From NCBI GenBank assembly GCA_016287565.1, contig JAEFAM010000005.1:1-64000 (forward strand): a stretch of DNA of 64,000 nucleotides. Direction: 5' to 3'. A program made the position numbers and the translations under genes. Below are positions 1 through 9,064 of this stretch, in pieces; position 1 is the stretch's first letter, and every line of letters starts with the position of its first letter. This DNA is from Clostridia bacterium (GTDB taxonomy: Bacteria; Bacillota; Clostridia; UBA1212; UBA1255). The notes under the pieces were generated by a model, which saw only the letters and a list, made by a program, of their open reading frames with translations, was not told the origin of the DNA and ran no database searches.

Positions 1-29
1 CGGTCGATCTGAGATCGTTTAAAGAGCCG

Positions 30-1940
30 TCACAGCATCAGCCCGGCCACCAGATCGCCTATCTCGGAGGCGTTGTCGATGGTGAGGCCGCTGATCAGAC
101 GGGCCTGGGCGTAGAGGATCTTGCTGTAGAGCGCCAGCTTGTCCTTGTCCTCTTCGTAGAGGGCCTTGAGCCGCCCCGCGATGGGATGGTCCATATTGAC
201 CTCAAGCACCAGCTGTGCCTTTACGGCGCCGTCCTCAGCCCCGGGCATCTGGGAAAGCGTCTTCTCCATGCCCATTGACAGAGCGCCCTCGCTGGAAAGG
301 CTCACGGGATGCTTTTCGAGGGTGTTGGTGAAGCGCACCGCATTGACGCCGTCGCCCAGCGAATCTTTTATGAACTTCAGCATTTCCGCGTTCTGCTCGT
401 TCTCCGCTTTGACGCTCTCCTTCTCTTCGTCGGTGGCGATGTCCAGTTCCTCACGCTGAACGTTCAGGAACTCCCTGTCGGCGTACTTTCCAAGCATGCT
501 GAGCGCGAATTCGTCAACGTCTTCCGTGAGATACAGCACTTCGAATCCTCTTGCCAGCACCGACTCCACCTGAGGCAGCAGCTTGATCTGGTTCACCGTC
601 TCACCTGCCGCGTAATATATCTTCTTCTGTTCCTCTTTCATCCGGGAGACGTACTCTTTAAGCGTCACCTGTTTGCCGTCCTCGAAAGAAGACTTCAGCA
701 GGAGCAGATCCTGGAGCGTTTCCTTGTGCGCGCCGTAGTCCATATAAAGGCCGTATTTGAGCTGGCGCCCGAAAGCCTTGAAGAACTGCTCGTATTTGTC
801 CCGCTCGTTCTCCAGCATTTTGGACAATTCCGCAGCCACCTTCTTCTCCACCGCCCGGGCAATGGCCTTGAGCTGCCTGTCGTGCTGCAGCATCTCTCTG
901 GAAATGTTCAGCGACAGGTCGGCGCTGTCAACGAGGCCTCTCACGAAGCTGAAGTAGTCCGGGATCAGGTCCTTGCACTTCTCCATGATCATAACGCCGC
1001 TGGAGTAGAGCTGGAGCCCCTTCTCGTACTCCCTGCTGTAATAGTCGAAAGGCGCGTGGGCCGGTATGAACAGAAGCGCTTCGAAGCTGGACAATCCCTC
1101 CGTCTTCTGGCGGATCACCTTAAGCGGCGCTTCGTAGTCGTAAAACTTGTTCCTGTAAAAGTCCGCGTATTCGTCTTCCGTCACCTGGTCCTGAGCACGC
1201 TTCCAGATAGGCACCATTGTGTTCAGCGTCTCGTCTTCCCTGTAGCTCTCGTACTCGGGCTTGTCGTCCGGGCTGCCTTCTTTTCTGCGGGACTTGGTGA
1301 CTTCCATGCGTATGGGATAGCGAATGTAGTCGCTGTATTTCTTGACCAGTTCCCGGATCTTCCACTCGTCCAGGAATTCGTCGTATTTTTCTTCGTCGGT
1401 GTCAGGCTTCAGATGGAGCGTGACAACGGTGCCCGCGTCTTCTTTATCGCAGGGCTCGATGGAATAGCCGTCGGCGCCGGTGGATCTCCAGCAATACGCC
1501 TCGTCGGCGCCCCAGGCGCGGCTCTCCACCGTGACGGAATCGCTCACCATAAAGGCGGAATAGAAACCTACGCCGAACTGGCCGATGATGTCGATGTCGC
1601 CGCCCTCGCTGCCGGGATCGTTCCCGTCCTTCTTGAATTCGAAAGAGCCGGAATGGGCAATGGTGCCCAGGTTGTTCTCCAGCTCGTCCTTCGTCATTCC
1701 GATGCCGTTGTCCCGGATCTCGAGTGTCCTGTTCTCGCCGTCGGGCACGATGCGGATCTCGTAGTCGGAGCGGTTCAGCGTAACGCTGCCGTCGGTCAAC
1801 GACCTGAAATACAGCTTGTCGATGGCGTCGCTGGCGTTTGATATGAGCTCTCTTAAGAATATCTCCTTGTGGGTGTAGATGGAGTTGATCATCATATCCA
1901 GGAGCTTTTTGGATTCAGTTTTAAATTGCTTTTTAGCCAC
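30..1940 (-). CDS. htpG: Molecular chaperone HtpG (Hsp90 family), GTG start
   Basis: 636 aa; N-terminal KKLLDMMINSIYTHKEIFLRELISNASDAIDKL and DNGIGMTKDEL, IGQFGVGFYSAF motifs typical of HtpG. Confidence 0.97.
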   Translation of the reverse strand: MAKKQFKTESKKLLDMMINSIYTHKEIFLRELISNASDAIDKLYFRSLTDGSVTLNRSDYEIRIVPDGENRTLEIRDNGIGMTKDELENNLGTIAHSGSFEFKKDGNDPGSEGGDIDIIGQFGVGFYSAFMVSDSVTVESRAWGADEAYCWRSTGADGYSIEPCDKEDAGTVVTLHLKPDTDEEKYDEFLDEWKIRELVKKYSDYIRYPIRMEVTKSRRKEGSPDDKPEYESYREDETLNTMVPIWKRAQDQVTEDEYADFYRNKFYDYEAPLKVIRQKTEGLSSFEALLFIPAHAPFDYYSREYEKGLQLYSSGVMIMEKCKDLIPDYFSFVRGLVDSADLSLNISREMLQHDRQLKAIARAVEKKVAAELSKMLENERDKYEQFFKAFGRQLKYGLYMDYGAHKETLQDLLLLKSSFEDGKQVTLKEYVSRMKEEQKKIYYAAGETVNQIKLLPQVESVLARGFEVLYLTEDVDEFALSMLGKYADREFLNVQREELDIATDEEKESVKAENEQNAEMLKFIKDSLGDGVNAVRFTNTLEKHPVSLSSEGALSMGMEKTLSQMPGAEDGAVKAQLVLEVNMDHPIAGRLKALYEEDKDKLALYSKILYAQARLISGLTIDNASEIGDLVAGLML

Positions 1941-2033
1941 TTTAAAGAACCTTCTTTTTGTATTTTTAATGTGTTATTACGCACTTGTACTCCGGCCGGT
2001 CGCTCGGTCGGAGTACAGTGATCGTTCGTGTTA

Positions 2034-3098
2034 TCAGACTTCCACGGTCCAGCCGAACTTGTCGGGAAGTTTGCCGGACTGTATGCCGGTGATGTTGTCG
2101 TAGAGCTTCTGGGAGATGGGGCCGATGGCTCCGTTGTTGATGGTCATGATGTGGTTTTCCCAGTTGAGCTCGCCTACGGGAGAGATGACCGCCGCGGTGC
2201 CGGTGCCGAACACTTCGTCCAGTTTGCCCGCTTCATATGCGTCGTACACTTCCTGGATGCCCAGCCTGCGCTCTTCCACCTTGTATCCCCAGCTCTTCAA
2301 AAGCTGTATGGAGGAGTCTCTGGTGACGCCGGCAAGGATGCTGCCGTTAAGCGCGGGAGTGACGATGGTGCCGTCGATCACGAAGAAGACGTTCATCGTT
2401 CCCACTTCTTCGATATATTTGCGCTCCACGCCGTCAAGCCACAGCACCTGTGTGTATTTCAGCTCTGCGGCCTTTTCCTGCGCCCTGATGGAAGCGGCGT
2501 AGTTGCCCGGAGTCTTGGCGAAACCGATACCGCCTTTGACCGCTCTGACGTAATCGTCTTCCACGTAAATCTTGACCGGATTCAGTCCCTCGGGATAGTA
2601 GGCGCCAACGGGAGACAGGATCATCATAAACAGATAATGATGCGCGGGATGAACGCCCAGGGCGGGATCTACGGCAATGATGAAAGGACGCACGTACAGG
2701 GACGTTCCTTCGTTCGTAGGCACCCAGTCGATATCCACGCGGATGAGCTCCTTAAGAGCTTCGAGAGCGTATTCTTCGTCAATGGGCGGTATGCAGAGGC
2801 GCTCGTTGGAGATGTTGGCTCTCTGGAAGTTTTTCTGGGGCCTGAACAGCAGCGTACGGCCGTCTGCGGTGCGGTACGCCTTCATGCCCTCGAAAATGCC
2901 CTGGCCGTAATGGAAGATCATGGCGGAGGGGTCGAGCGTCAGAGGACCGTAGGGTACGATCCTGCCGTCGTGCCAGCCCTGTCCCTCGTCATAGTTCATT
3001 ATGAACATATGGTCGGTAAAGATCTTTCCGAATCCCAGCTTGCTCTGGTCCTGGGGTTTCGCCTTGGGGGCAGTGGTCTTTGTAACGGAAATATTCAT
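2034..3098 (-). CDS. ilvE: Branched-chain amino acid aminotransferase
   Basis: 354 aa; class IV PLP aminotransferase motifs (FEGMKAYRT, YVRPFIIAVDP, GTGTAAVISPVGEL). Confidence 0.95.
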   Translation of the reverse strand: MNISVTKTTAPKAKPQDQSKLGFGKIFTDHMFIMNYDEGQGWHDGRIVPYGPLTLDPSAMIFHYGQGIFEGMKAYRTADGRTLLFRPQKNFQRANISNERLCIPPIDEEYALEALKELIRVDIDWVPTNEGTSLYVRPFIIAVDPALGVHPAHHYLFMMILSPVGAYYPEGLNPVKIYVEDDYVRAVKGGIGFAKTPGNYAASIRAQEKAAELKYTQVLWLDGVERKYIEEVGTMNVFFVIDGTIVTPALNGSILAGVTRDSSIQLLKSWGYKVEERRLGIQEVYDAYEAGKLDEVFGTGTAAVISPVGELNWENHIMTINNGAIGPISQKLYDNITGIQSGKLPDKFGWTVEV

Positions 3099-3221
3099 TA
3101 TAATTCCTCCCTTTTATGAGCAGATCCCGCCGGAGTACTTCCGTACTTTCCATTTTTCTCTCCGGCGGGTCAATATAATGTGTCGATCTGATATTCGTAC
3201 GGCGCTTCGGCGGACCTTCCG

Positions 3222-4226
3222 TCAGGCGGCCGCTCCGTTTCCGAAGTACGTTTCGGTAGCGCCTTTAACAGAATCGTAGATGGCCTTTATGTAATCCTTG
3301 ATCTTCACGCCGATGTCCGTGTCCTTGAATATCATCACCACGATGACGACTATGCAGGCGATGATGAGGCAGACAAGGAGCTTTACCCAGATGGACAGGG
3401 CGAAGTTCTTGCGGTTCACGTTCTTCTTTCCGAAGGAGTGGACGATAAGGAATATCCAGCCGATCACGGGGACGCAATACAGAAGCGTAAGGAAGAAATA
3501 GCCCCAGGGCGTGATATATTTGGCCTTTTCTCCGGTCTCTGCGGCCTGGTCGGCGGCCTTCTCTTCCACCGGCGCGTAAACGGGCGGAGGAGTCTGTTCG
3601 TAAACGGCGGTGTTCGCCGCGGGAGCGCGGAGATCGGAAGGAACGTTCAGTTCCGGAAGATCGTAGACTCCCAGCTTCTGAGCCTCTTCCTGGGCATCCT
3701 TCGCTTTTTCGTAGGCTGCGCCTGCGTCGTTGAGGGCGGCGGCGTACTGCTCGCCTATCTGAGCAGCTCCGGCTATCATGGCGTTGGCGGCGTTGATGGA
3801 GTCGGAGGCTGCCAGTTTGGTCTTGGCCACGGCGGCCTGCCGCGCCAGTTCTCTGGCTTCTTCCGCTCTGGCCTGGGCCTGAGCCAGCGCTTCGGCGGCT
3901 TCCTGCTCTTTCTTTTTGGCGTCCTGTTCGGCTTTTTCTAATATAGCTCTTTCATCGCTGTCAGGTACGAACACGGCGGCTGCGGCGGCAGCGGCGGTTT
4001 CGGTCTTCTCGACGGCGGCGGCCTCGGTCTTTTCGACGGTCGCTTCGGCTTCCTGGGCGATCTCCTGGACCGCGTTTTCGGACTCTTCTTTTATCTCAGT
4101 TACGGTGTTTTCCACGGCGTTACCGGCGTTGTCCACGGCTTCCTGCGGGGCTGCCATAGGCTGGCCGCAATGCAGGCAGAACTTGGATCCTTCCGCTACT
4201 TCGTTGCCACAATTCTTGCAATACAT
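3222..4226 (-). CDS. Zinc-ribbon membrane protein with Ala/Glu-rich coiled coil
   Basis: N-terminal MYCKNCGNEVAEGSKFCLHCGQPM zinc ribbon; long Ala/Glu/Lys helix; C-terminal hydrophobic segments. Confidence 0.75.
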   Translation of the reverse strand: MYCKNCGNEVAEGSKFCLHCGQPMAAPQEAVDNAGNAVENTVTEIKEESENAVQEIAQEAEATVEKTEAAAVEKTETAAAAAAAVFVPDSDERAILEKAEQDAKKKEQEAAEALAQAQARAEEARELARQAAVAKTKLAASDSINAANAMIAGAAQIGEQYAAALNDAGAAYEKAKDAQEEAQKLGVYDLPELNVPSDLRAPAANTAVYEQTPPPVYAPVEEKAADQAAETGEKAKYITPWGYFFLTLLYCVPVIGWIFLIVHSFGKKNVNRKNFALSIWVKLLVCLIIACIVVIVVMIFKDTDIGVKIKDYIKAIYDSVKGATETYFGNGAAA

Positions 4227-4402
4227 AACGTACCTCCCAGAGTAGAGTATAAAACTATGGTTATTTTACATTGTTTTTGCGGAAATTTCAATAGTCAGGG
4301 CGACGGGCCAATAATTCGTGGAAAGCTGCGGGCAGCTGCTGCAGACTGCGGTAAACCTCGGTAATTCGATGATATCCGCCCGGATCCGCCCGTGAGGCCG
4401 TT

Positions 4403-4825
4403 TCAGCCCCGCCTGCAGATCACCGCGTCGTCGTCGCCGTAATAACCGGGCCGGACTCCTATCTCTTCGAAGCCTGCCTTTTTATACAGTTCTCTGGCGG
4501 CAATATTTTTGGAACGGACTTCCAGAAATACGGTCTCGCAGCCCGCTGCCGTGAAAGCCACCGCGAGCTCGTCCAGGAGCCTTTTGGCGAATCCCCTTCG
4601 CCTGAATTCGGGAAGCACGCATATGCGCTGCACCTCCCCTTCTCCGGGAGATATGGTGCCGCAGGCGTATCCGGCCACGACTTCGTTTTCAGAAACGGAC
4701 GCAAAAATATATTGACCGGTCAGGAACGACGCGGTGAGCGTCTGCTCCGACCAGGGCTCGCTGAAGCATCGGGATTCCAGCAGGGCAAATTCGGGTATGA
4801 GGCGCAAAATGTTGTCGGCGCTCAC
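4403..4825 (-). CDS. rimI: Ribosomal protein S18 alanine N-acetyltransferase (GNAT)
   Basis: GNAT motifs (ICVLPEFRRRGFAKRLLDEL, ARELYKKAGFEEIGVRPGYY); directly downstream of tsaE-tsaB. Confidence 0.9.
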   Translation of the reverse strand: MSADNILRLIPEFALLESRCFSEPWSEQTLTASFLTGQYIFASVSENEVVAGYACGTISPGEGEVQRICVLPEFRRRGFAKRLLDELAVAFTAAGCETVFLEVRSKNIAARELYKKAGFEEIGVRPGYYGDDDAVICRRG

Positions 4826-4829
4826 GGTC

Positions 4830-5534
4830 TCACCAGTCTTTCATGTAATTGAGGACAAGTTTTCCGGGCAGGAAGGCTTCCCTGTCCGGGGCCTCGACGT
4901 AGGCCCGGGTCCCCAGCTCGGCCACCGCAAAGGGGTCCGGATAGGATCTGCCGGCGTCTATATCGAATTCCGGGAAATCGCACCCGCGAAGTACTTCGGC
5001 AATTTCTTCGTTCAATGCCGCGTCTCCCGCCACTTCCACTTTTACGCCTCCGGGCTCCCCTTCCAGCGCCTTTTTCACGGCGCCGGTCAATACGGATATA
5101 TGATCCACCATAAAAGGCGTCAGGGGCCTTGCGCCCTTATAAAGGCAACCGTATGCCCTGAGGTTCCTGGCGTCGATCAACGCCAGCCTGTATTTTTCGC
5201 CGCCTTCCGGGCGAGTATCCGCCGCGCCGTCGAAAACGAGGCTGTCAAGGGTGTTGACGCCCGCCACGGGAATGCCCAGAGCGAACGCCATGGTCTTGGC
5301 GGTGGAGGCGCCGATCCTGACGCCGGTAAATGAACCGGGGCCGGTATTGACGCATATCAGGTCAAGTTCGGATGGATCTATATTATTCTGAGCCAGCAGC
5401 GCCTGAATCTCCGGCAGCAGTTTGACGGAATGCGTTCGTCTGTCTGCCACCGCCACCCTGCCGACGAGCTCTCCGTCTTTTACGAGGGCCGCTCCGGCGC
5501 TGGCGCAGGACGTGTCGATGCCGAGTACTAACAT
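4830..5534 (-). CDS. tsaB: tRNA threonylcarbamoyladenosine biosynthesis protein TsaB
   Basis: MLVLGIDTSCASAGAALVKDGELV start; LICVNTGPGSFTGVRIG motif; start trimmed from the longer 5681 ORF, which overlaps tsaE. Confidence 0.93.
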   Translation of the reverse strand: MLVLGIDTSCASAGAALVKDGELVGRVAVADRRTHSVKLLPEIQALLAQNNIDPSELDLICVNTGPGSFTGVRIGASTAKTMAFALGIPVAGVNTLDSLVFDGAADTRPEGGEKYRLALIDARNLRAYGCLYKGARPLTPFMVDHISVLTGAVKKALEGEPGGVKVEVAGDAALNEEIAEVLRGCDFPEFDIDAGRSYPDPFAVAELGTRAYVEAPDREAFLPGKLVLNYMKDW

Positions 5535-6046
5535 TTTTCCTCCTTCGCTCTCAAGGGAGCCGCGCCTTCCGGCAGCGTGATCTCTATACTCCTGACGTCC
5601 TCCGCCCCTTCCGGCTCCTCGATCTTCACCGAAAAAGTCCTTTCCGGGAGCCGCGCCAGTTCCTCGAACCGGTCGGCCCATTCTATCACCGTGACGCCTT
5701 CCGCCAGGTAGTCGAAAAAGCCGATCTCGATGAGTTCGTCGAACTCCGCGAGCCTGTAAACGTCCATATGGAAAAGGGGCAAAGGGCCGGAACGGTATTC
5801 GTTGACGATGGTGAAAGTGGGGCTGACCACGTAGCCGTCGATGCCGAGCCCCGCGGCGATCCCTTTCGTGAAGTGGGTCTTGCCCGCTCCCAGGTCTCCG
5901 TAGAGCAGCACCACGTCGCCCCGCTTCAGATACGAAGCGAGACGCGCGCCGATATTGACCGTTTCAGAAACGCTCCTCGCGGTCAACGTCACGGTATTGG
6001 ACTGAGGGGTGCCGCCGGAACGGGGGGACGAGCTTATAATTGCCAC
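5528..6046 (-). CDS. tsaE: tRNA threonylcarbamoyladenosine biosynthesis ATPase TsaE
   Basis: GDLGAGKTHFTKGIAAGLG Walker A and SPTFTIVNEY, HMDVYRL motifs. Confidence 0.95.
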   Translation of the reverse strand: MAIISSSPRSGGTPQSNTVTLTARSVSETVNIGARLASYLKRGDVVLLYGDLGAGKTHFTKGIAAGLGIDGYVVSPTFTIVNEYRSGPLPLFHMDVYRLAEFDELIEIGFFDYLAEGVTVIEWADRFEELARLPERTFSVKIEEPEGAEDVRSIEITLPEGAAPLRAKEEKC

Positions 6047-6077
6047 CGTAAAACCACCTGATGCCTCTGTAATTTAC

Positions 6078-6105
6078 AAAAACCCCGAATTTGCATCCGG
6101 GGTTT
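6078..6105 (-). terminator. Rho-independent terminator of rplM-rpsI
   Basis: Minus strand AAACCCCGGATGCAAATTCGGGGTTTTT: perfect GC stem followed by U-tract. Confidence 0.85.
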
Positions 6106-6125
6106 GAAAACGTGATAGATACGGA

Positions 6126-6515
6126 TCAACGCTTGCTGAACTGAGGCGCTCTTCTTGCTTTTTTGAGACCGTATTTCTTTCTTTCCTTCATTCTCGGATC
6201 TCTGGTGAGGAAGCCTTCCTGCTTGAGGTTGGCTCTGTTTTCGGGATCCGCTTCTACAAGCGCTCTGGCGATGCCGTGCCTGATGGCGCCTGCCTGACCG
6301 GTGAAGCCGCCGCCGGTGACTTTGCAGACCACGTCGAACTTGGCCGCGCTGTTGGTGACTTCGAGGGGCTGACGGACGATCAGTTTAAGAGTCTCGAGTC
6401 CGAAATAATCGTCGATGCTCTTCTCGTTGATGGTGATGGTGCCGTTTCCGGGCTTCAGCTCAACTCTGGCCACGGACTTTTTTCTTCTACCTGTTGCAAA
6501 ATATGTATCTGCCAT
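6126..6515 (-). CDS. rpsI: 30S ribosomal protein S9
   Basis: [16 protein letters not shown]... and C-terminal [11 protein letters not shown]. Confidence 0.98.
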   Translation of the reverse strand: MADTYFATGRRKKSVARVELKPGNGTITINEKSIDDYFGLETLKLIVRQPLEVTNSAAKFDVVCKVTGGGFTGQAGAIRHGIARALVEADPENRANLKQEGFLTRDPRMKERKKYGLKKARRAPQFSKR

Positions 6516-6537
6516 GACTGAATCCTCCTGTCTTACC

Positions 6538-6975
6538 TCAGAACTCTAAAGTCTCGGGCTTCTGAGCCTGATGATCGTGCTCGGAACCGGTGTAAACTTT
6601 GAGTTTCCTGAACATCTGGCGTCCCAGGGCGTTCTTGGGGAGCATGCCGCGGACGGCGGCTTCCACAGGATAGGTGGGATGCTTTTTAACCATGTCTTTG
6701 TAAGTGACTTCCTTAAGGCCTCCGGCGTAACCGGTGTGGTGGCGGTAGAGCTTATCGGTGTATTTCTTACCGGTAAGGACGACCTTGTCGGCGTTCAGGA
6801 CGATCACGAAATCTCCGGTGTCCTGGTTCGGCGTGAACTCGGGCTTGTTCTTTCCGGTAAGGATGTTGGCGACCACGGTCGCAAGCCTTCCGAGAGTCTT
6901 ACCCGACGCGTCGATAACGTACCATTTCTTCTTAGCCGCGCTGAAGTCGGCGGCTTTAGCTGAATATGTACCCAT
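6538..6975 (-). CDS. rplM: 50S ribosomal protein L13
   Basis: [33 protein letters not shown]; start trimmed from the 7008 ORF. Confidence 0.98.
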   Translation of the reverse strand: MGTYSAKAADFSAAKKKWYVIDASGKTLGRLATVVANILTGKNKPEFTPNQDTGDFVIVLNADKVVLTGKKYTDKLYRHHTGYAGGLKEVTYKDMVKKHPTYPVEAAVRGMLPKNALGRQMFRKLKVYTGSEHDHQAQKPETLEF

Positions 6976-7038
6976 AGCTTGGTATTCCTCCTGCTTGATT
7001 ATTAACACATTCCGCCCCCTCGGAGGCGAACGGTGGCC

Positions 7039-7067
7039 ATTTTAGTACAACAAAAAACAGGTGTCAA
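7039..7067 (-). promoter_or_regulatory. Sigma-70 promoter for rplM-rpsI
   Basis: Minus strand TTGACA-N17-TAAAAT. Confidence 0.75.
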
Positions 7068-7172
7068 GTACTTTTTTCGCCGAAATCGAAATATATCTCT
7101 GTTTCTTTGATTTTCTCTTTGTTTTTCTCATTTTCTCTCATTTTCTCGTTTTTCATTTCATTTTTTTCGAGG

Positions 7173-7202
7173 TTGCTTTGCAGTGTTCTTTTATGGTAAA
7201 AT
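7173..7202 (+). promoter_or_regulatory. Possible promoter for ROK glucokinase
   Basis: TTGCTT-N18-TAAAAT. Confidence 0.35.
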
Positions 7203-7273
7203 CTAAGACGATATTTTTCCTGATATTGACCGGCGGAATACTTGTCCGCGCGGGACCCGGGGAGGTTTTGAGC

Positions 7274-8215
7274 ATGTACAGAATAGGTATCGATCTGGGC
7301 GGAACGAATATGGCGTTCGGACTCGTTGACGGCGAGGGAAGGCTGCTGAAGAAGGAGTCTGTTCCCACCGAGCGTGACGCTACGGCGGAAGAACTTACGG
7401 AATTTATGGCCAGGCAGGCGCTGTCTTTTATTGACAGGTGCGGCGTGGGGCGCGATCAGGTGGAATCCATCGGGATCGGCTGTCCGGGCGCGTGCAACGA
7501 CGAAAAGGGCATCTTGATATTGACGGTCAATCTTCCCTTCAGATACACCAACATACGCAAGATATTCGCGGGGATCACCGACATTCCCGTACATCTGGGC
7601 AACGACGCCAACTGCGCGGCGCTGGGCGAAGCGCTCTTCGGCAGCGGCAAGGGCGCAAGTACCTGCCTCACCGTTACCCTGGGCACCGGCGTGGGCGGCG
7701 GCATCATTATAGACGGCAAGATCTACACCGGCTTCAACGGAGTGGCCGGGGAGATGGGCCATATGGTGATACGCAAAGGCGGCGTCATGTGCGGCTGCGG
7801 CAGAAGGGGCTGCCTGGAATCCTACGCTTCGGCTACCGCTCTTATAAGGGAGACCAGAAAGGCCGCGCTGAAGCATCCCGAGTCGCTCATCAACGAGATC
7901 TGCGGAGGCGACCTGGACAAGATCAACGGCAAGACCGCTTTCGAGGCTATGCGGGCCGGCGACAGGGCGGGTACCAGGATCGTCAAGAACTACATCAAGG
8001 ACCTGGGCGAGGGCCTGGTCAATTACATCAACATTTTCCAGCCGGAGGTCATCCTCCTGGGCGGCGGCATCTCCAAAGAGGGAGAAGGGCTGCTGAAGCC
8101 GCTTCGCAGGTACATCTACCGCTATTCCTACGGCACCAAGATGCTGGCCAGGACCAGGATCGAAAAGGCGAAGCTGGGCAACGACGCCGGCATCATCGGC
8201 GCGGCCATGCTGTGA
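7274..8215 (+). CDS. glk: ROK family glucokinase
   Basis: MYRIGIDLGGTNMAFGLVD; ROK zinc motif CGCGRRGCLE; RBS ggagg upstream of ATG at 7274. Confidence 0.9.
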   Translation: MYRIGIDLGGTNMAFGLVDGEGRLLKKESVPTERDATAEELTEFMARQALSFIDRCGVGRDQVESIGIGCPGACNDEKGILILTVNLPFRYTNIRKIFAGITDIPVHLGNDANCAALGEALFGSGKGASTCLTVTLGTGVGGGIIIDGKIYTGFNGVAGEMGHMVIRKGGVMCGCGRRGCLESYASATALIRETRKAALKHPESLINEICGGDLDKINGKTAFEAMRAGDRAGTRIVKNYIKDLGEGLVNYINIFQPEVILLGGGISKEGEGLLKPLRRYIYRYSYGTKMLARTRIEKAKLGNDAGIIGAAML

Positions 8216-8231
8216 TCATACGGGAGCCGCA

Positions 8232-9047
8232 ATGGGCAGAAGAAACATCACGTTGACCATAGAATATTGCGGCATTGCATATTGCGGCTGGCAGATACAG
8301 AGCAATGCTCCCACGGTCCAGTCCGAGATGGAAAGGGCGCTTTCGGAGCTTTGCGGCGAGGAGATCCGGGTCACGGGCTGCAGCAGGACGGACACGGGCG
8401 TACACGCGCTGGAGTTCGTGCTGAATTTCTACACTTCTTCCACCATACCCTCAGAGCGCTTCCCGGCGGCGGTGAATTCGTTCCTGCCTCCCGATATCGT
8501 CGTACGCTCCGCAAGGGAAGTTCCGGAAGGCTTTCACGCCAGATTCGACGCCAAATATAAAACGTACAGATATTTTTTCGATATTGCCCCCTGCCCTTCC
8601 GCGTTTCTTTCCGGAAGAGTGTGGAGCGTTAAAATGCCGTTGCCCGGAAAAGATCCGGACAGAGATATCGAACGGTCCCTGGAAGAACTGAATTCTGCGG
8701 CTGCATGCTTCGTAGGCACCCGGGATTTTTCCGCTTTCAGAGCCGAGGGCAGCAACGTCCGTTCCACCGTCAGGACCGTCACGGACGCGAAAGTGTTCTT
8801 AGTGGACTCCTGCGTTCTGTTCAGTTCTGGCGCGTCTGACCGGCCCCTGCTCTGCTTCGAAGTGAGGGGCAACGGTTTTCTCTACAATATGGTGAGGATA
8901 ATGGCGGGGACGCTCCTGGACGTTTACAAGGGCAAGCTGCTTCCTTCAGAAATACCGGATATCATAAGATCTAAAGACAGGACCAGGGCGGGAATGACCG
9001 CGCCGCCCGACGGGCTTTATCTATGCAAAGTGGAATACGATGACTGA
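8232..9047 (+). CDS. truA: tRNA pseudouridine(38-40) synthase TruA
   Basis: GCSRTDTGVHAL catalytic motif; FLYNMVRIMAGTLLDV. Confidence 0.95.
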   Translation: MGRRNITLTIEYCGIAYCGWQIQSNAPTVQSEMERALSELCGEEIRVTGCSRTDTGVHALEFVLNFYTSSTIPSERFPAAVNSFLPPDIVVRSAREVPEGFHARFDAKYKTYRYFFDIAPCPSAFLSGRVWSVKMPLPGKDPDRDIERSLEELNSAAACFVGTRDFSAFRAEGSNVRSTVRTVTDAKVFLVDSCVLFSSGASDRPLLCFEVRGNGFLYNMVRIMAGTLLDVYKGKLLPSEIPDIIRSKDRTRAGMTAPPDGLYLCKVEYDD

Positions 9048-9064
9048 ATCGACAGCCGCGGAGA

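Noticed and set aside
309-1841. 510-aa plus-strand ORF opposite htpG
   Set aside because: Antisense shadow of a conserved chaperone gene.
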